From the NCBI GenBank assembly GCA_964436315.1, contig CAYTCZ010000164.1, forward strand, positions 1-7,436: a DNA stretch of 7,436 nucleotides, read 5' to 3'. The stretch is from CAYTCZ01 sp964436315 (lineage in GTDB: Bacteria > Actinomycetota > Thermoleophilia > Gaiellales > Gaiellaceae). Shown piece after piece: positions 6,095 through 7,436 of this stretch. The stretch's first letter is position 1. The number at the start of each line of letters is the position of its first letter. A program made the position numbers and the translations under genes. The notes under the pieces are model-generated. The model searched no databases. It was not told where the DNA came from and worked only from the letters and a program-made list of their open reading frames with translations.

Positions 6095-6961
6095 ATGACT
6101 CGATGGTGGAACAGCTGCGCGCTCGTTCTCGCAGTTGTGGCATGCGACGAGCAGAGGGAGCAGCCGGAGGGGCCGCCGCCCGAGACCGTCGGAGCGCCGG
6201 AGCCCACCGAGGAGGCGTCCCCGCCGGAACCTCGGCCAAACCCGGACCTGGAGCTGCTAGCAGCCGCAATGGGCTCGGTGCCCCGAACCCAGGAGGAGGT
6301 CCGGGTCTATCTGGCGCGCGAAGTGGGAGAGGACGGTTGGCCGCTTCTCTGCACCCAGGCGACGGGTGACGCGGCAGAAGCCGCTGCCAACCTGCCGGTG
6401 GGCACTCTCCTCTCGGTCACCGGCCAGGCTACGGAGACTCGAGATGAGTATTGGCATGACCCCGCCGAGCGCCGCTGCCGCATCGACGCGATTCTCGAAC
6501 GAGAGAGTGGACACTCCGTTCACCTCCCGGCCGGGCTCGGTCCGCTGAGAGGCGGCATGAGCCGCGACCAGATCGCCGCCGCGCTCTCCGTGCCGCCGGA
6601 CGACATTCCCACCGATACCGACGAACGGGTCTTCGTGGTGGCCGGTTGGGCTCTGGTGATGGACCATGACTATCTGCAGTTCTTCGGTACCGACGCCGCG
6701 CGTCTCTCCGAGCTGGAGACCTCCGAGTACGATCGCACGGTGAATGATCGGATCGACCTCGCCCGACACACCTGCAGTCAGCCGGGATGGCGTGGTCGGC
6801 TTTGGCGCCGCTACGGTTGGGTGGAGAACGAGGCAACCGGAACGCGGATTCTCTTCGCGTCCCCAGGGGTCAAGCAGAGTTGGTACGTCTCGTACGTCTG
6901 TGGCGCGGCCAGGCGTCTCACAAGAGAAGGAGGCCAAGGAGACGAGCGATCCGGGGAGTGA
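6095..6961 (+). CDS. Secreted lipoprotein with a BamE/SmpA-like GMSRDQ motif, function unknown
   Basis: The product has 288 residues. The N-terminus MTRWWNSCALVLAVVAC is a type II signal peptide with lipobox VVAC and lipidated C17. A Pro/Glu-rich linker follows (18-50), typical of lipoproteins that hold a domain away from the membrane. The mature part has four further cysteines (86, 128, 227, 269), enough for two disulfides. Residues 147-172 (GLGPLRGGMSRDQIAAALSVPPDDIP) resemble the GMT..QV...LG element of SmpA/OmlA (BamE)-like domains, but the rest does not clearly follow that fold, so I do not name it BamE. The C-terminus (271-288) is charged and probably disordered. It starts 51 bp after the paralogue pair on the same strand, so read-through is possible, and it is convergent with the broken gene ending at 6987. 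The start is the only one that gives a clean signal peptide. Confidence 0.82.
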   Translation: MTRWWNSCALVLAVVACDEQREQPEGPPPETVGAPEPTEEASPPEPRPNPDLELLAAAMGSVPRTQEEVRVYLAREVGEDGWPLLCTQATGDAAEAAANLPVGTLLSVTGQATETRDEYWHDPAERRCRIDAILERESGHSVHLPAGLGPLRGGMSRDQIAAALSVPPDDIPTDTDERVFVVAGWALVMDHDYLQFFGTDAARLSELETSEYDRTVNDRIDLARHTCSQPGWRGRLWRRYGWVENEATGTRILFASPGVKQSWYVSYVCGAARRLTREGGQGDERSGE

Positions 6962-6986
6962 GTCCGGACGCACCGAGCAACGCGCA

Positions 6987-7366
6987 TCAGCGGTAGGGTC
7001 CCGCGCCGGTGGAGGGGACCGAACGGAGCACGGCGAGTTCGGCTTTGCGGCGGCGTTCAGCTCCTTGGTCGCGTCTTTGAAGAACGCGCGCGGGTTCGGG
7101 CGGAGGTGCGGGAGGATCTCGCGATTGGGGACCTCGAGGAGGATCGCCATGATCGCCAGCAGGTAGCCGAGCTCGAGCTCGCCGAGGGCGCCGCGGTGTT
7201 GGTAGCCCCAACCGACCATCAGACCCTCTTCGGCCTGGTGGAAGTGGAAGCCGGCGTTGGCGAGCAGGATGCCGGAGCCGAGAAGCGTCGCTCCGAGGTC
7301 GACGAAGTACCCCGCTCGTCGCCGGTTCGGAAAGCGCGCGTGGCCGCGTGGCCTCGATCTTCGCGA
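6987..7366 (-). pseudogene. Broken gene for a small membrane protein (apparent frameshift near 7055-7070)
   Basis: Reading leftward on the minus strand, one frame gives GYFVDLGATLLGSGILLANAGFHF (from 7312) and then, from ATG 7219, MVGWGYQHRGALGELELGYLLAIMAILLEV up to KDATKEL. There are two likely membrane helices and coding-like third positions. After KEL this frame degrades, while a neighbouring frame takes over cleanly as ERRRKAELAVLRSVPSTGAGPYR and stops at 6987. The switch corresponds to one missing base near 7055-7070. Coding character extends upstream of ATG 7219, yet there is no ATG, GTG or TTG in that frame before the TGA at 7367-7369, so the N-terminus also seems lost. It may be a decayed gene or an assembly error; alternatively, a short gene begins at 7219, where AGAGGG gives a weak Shine-Dalgarno. 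I do not recognise the family. Confidence 0.45.
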
Positions 7367-7379
7367 TCAATCGAGGCCA
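7349..7379 (-). terminator. Perfect 10-bp inverted repeat, candidate terminator hairpin
   Basis: TGGCCTCGAT (7349-7358) and ATCGAGGCCA (7370-7379) are perfectly complementary across an 11-nt loop. The hairpin lies 22 nt after a minus-strand stop at 7402-7404, where a terminator for the gene entering from the right edge would be expected. There is no T run on either side, so Rho-independent termination is not certain. Confidence 0.4.
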
Positions 7380-7401
7380 GCCACGCCGGCTCGGGTGCGG
7401 A

Positions 7402-7436
7402 TCACTCCGCCCCAATGGCCGCCACCGCGGAGGCGT
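7402..7436 (-). CDS. Probable C-terminal end of a gene entering from the right edge
   Basis: On the minus strand one frame reads ASAVAAIGAE and then TGA at 7404-7402, with GC-rich third positions, followed by a hairpin. Only ten complete codons are visible, so the product cannot be identified. A second frame also stays open here, to a TGA at 7367 inside the hairpin loop, so the choice of frame is provisional. Confidence 0.25.
   Translation of the reverse strand, partial: ASAVAAIGAE

Noticed and set aside
6257..7054. Leftward continuation of the minus-strand frame from 7219
   Set aside because: Beyond about 7055 it loses coding character and lies antisense to the lipoprotein gene at 6095-6961. 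The true tail appears to be in the neighbouring frame ending at 6987.
1..7436. CRISPR array, tRNA, rRNA, insertion sequence or toxin-antitoxin pair
   Set aside because: I saw no regularly spaced direct repeats, tRNA-like cloverleaf, transposase motif or typical toxin-antitoxin pair. The overlapping small genes at 5136-6043 are paralogues of each other, unlike toxin-antitoxin partners.

Overview
The window is very GC-rich, and the coding strands show strong G/C preference at codon third positions. It carries two lipoproteins with Pro/Glu-rich linkers, a DUF222/13E12-type HNH-family protein and an L7/L12-like small protein. This mix suggests a Myxococcota-type genome (Polyangia/Sandaracinaceae-like). 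That assignment is inferred from gene style only; there is no rRNA or marker gene here.

Layout from left to right. (1) Positions 1-603, minus strand: the N-terminal two thirds or so of a DUF222-type HNH endonuclease-family protein that runs off the left edge. It has a strong Shine-Dalgarno and a GC-rich hairpin in its leader. (2) Positions 604-931: a 328 bp divergent intergenic region with no supportable gene. (3) Positions 932-1597, plus: a compact site-2-type (M50) membrane metalloprotease. (4) Positions 1685-4027, plus: a 780-residue HEAT-repeat protein. (5) Positions 4103-4981, minus: a cysteine-rich lipoprotein of unknown function, convergent with the HEAT gene. (6) Positions 5136-6043, plus: two overlapping genes whose products are paralogous. 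The first has an extra N-terminal ribosomal L7/L12 C-terminal-like segment. (7) Positions 6095-6961, plus: a second cysteine-containing lipoprotein with a BamE/SmpA-like GMSRDQ motif. (8) About 6987-7366, minus: a broken reading frame for a small membrane protein. (9) 7402-7436, minus: probably the C-terminal end of another gene, followed by a hairpin.

No pathway joins all these genes. The most system-like part is the 5136-6043 pair, which is translationally coupled and may be co-expressed with the lipoprotein at 6095. The M50 protease and HEAT-repeat gene could form a second short unit. I see no CRISPR array, tRNA, rRNA, insertion sequence or recognisable defence operon. Several starts have an A-and-T hexamer 6-12 nt upstream and little or no Shine-Dalgarno, which would fit leaderless or near-leaderless transcription.
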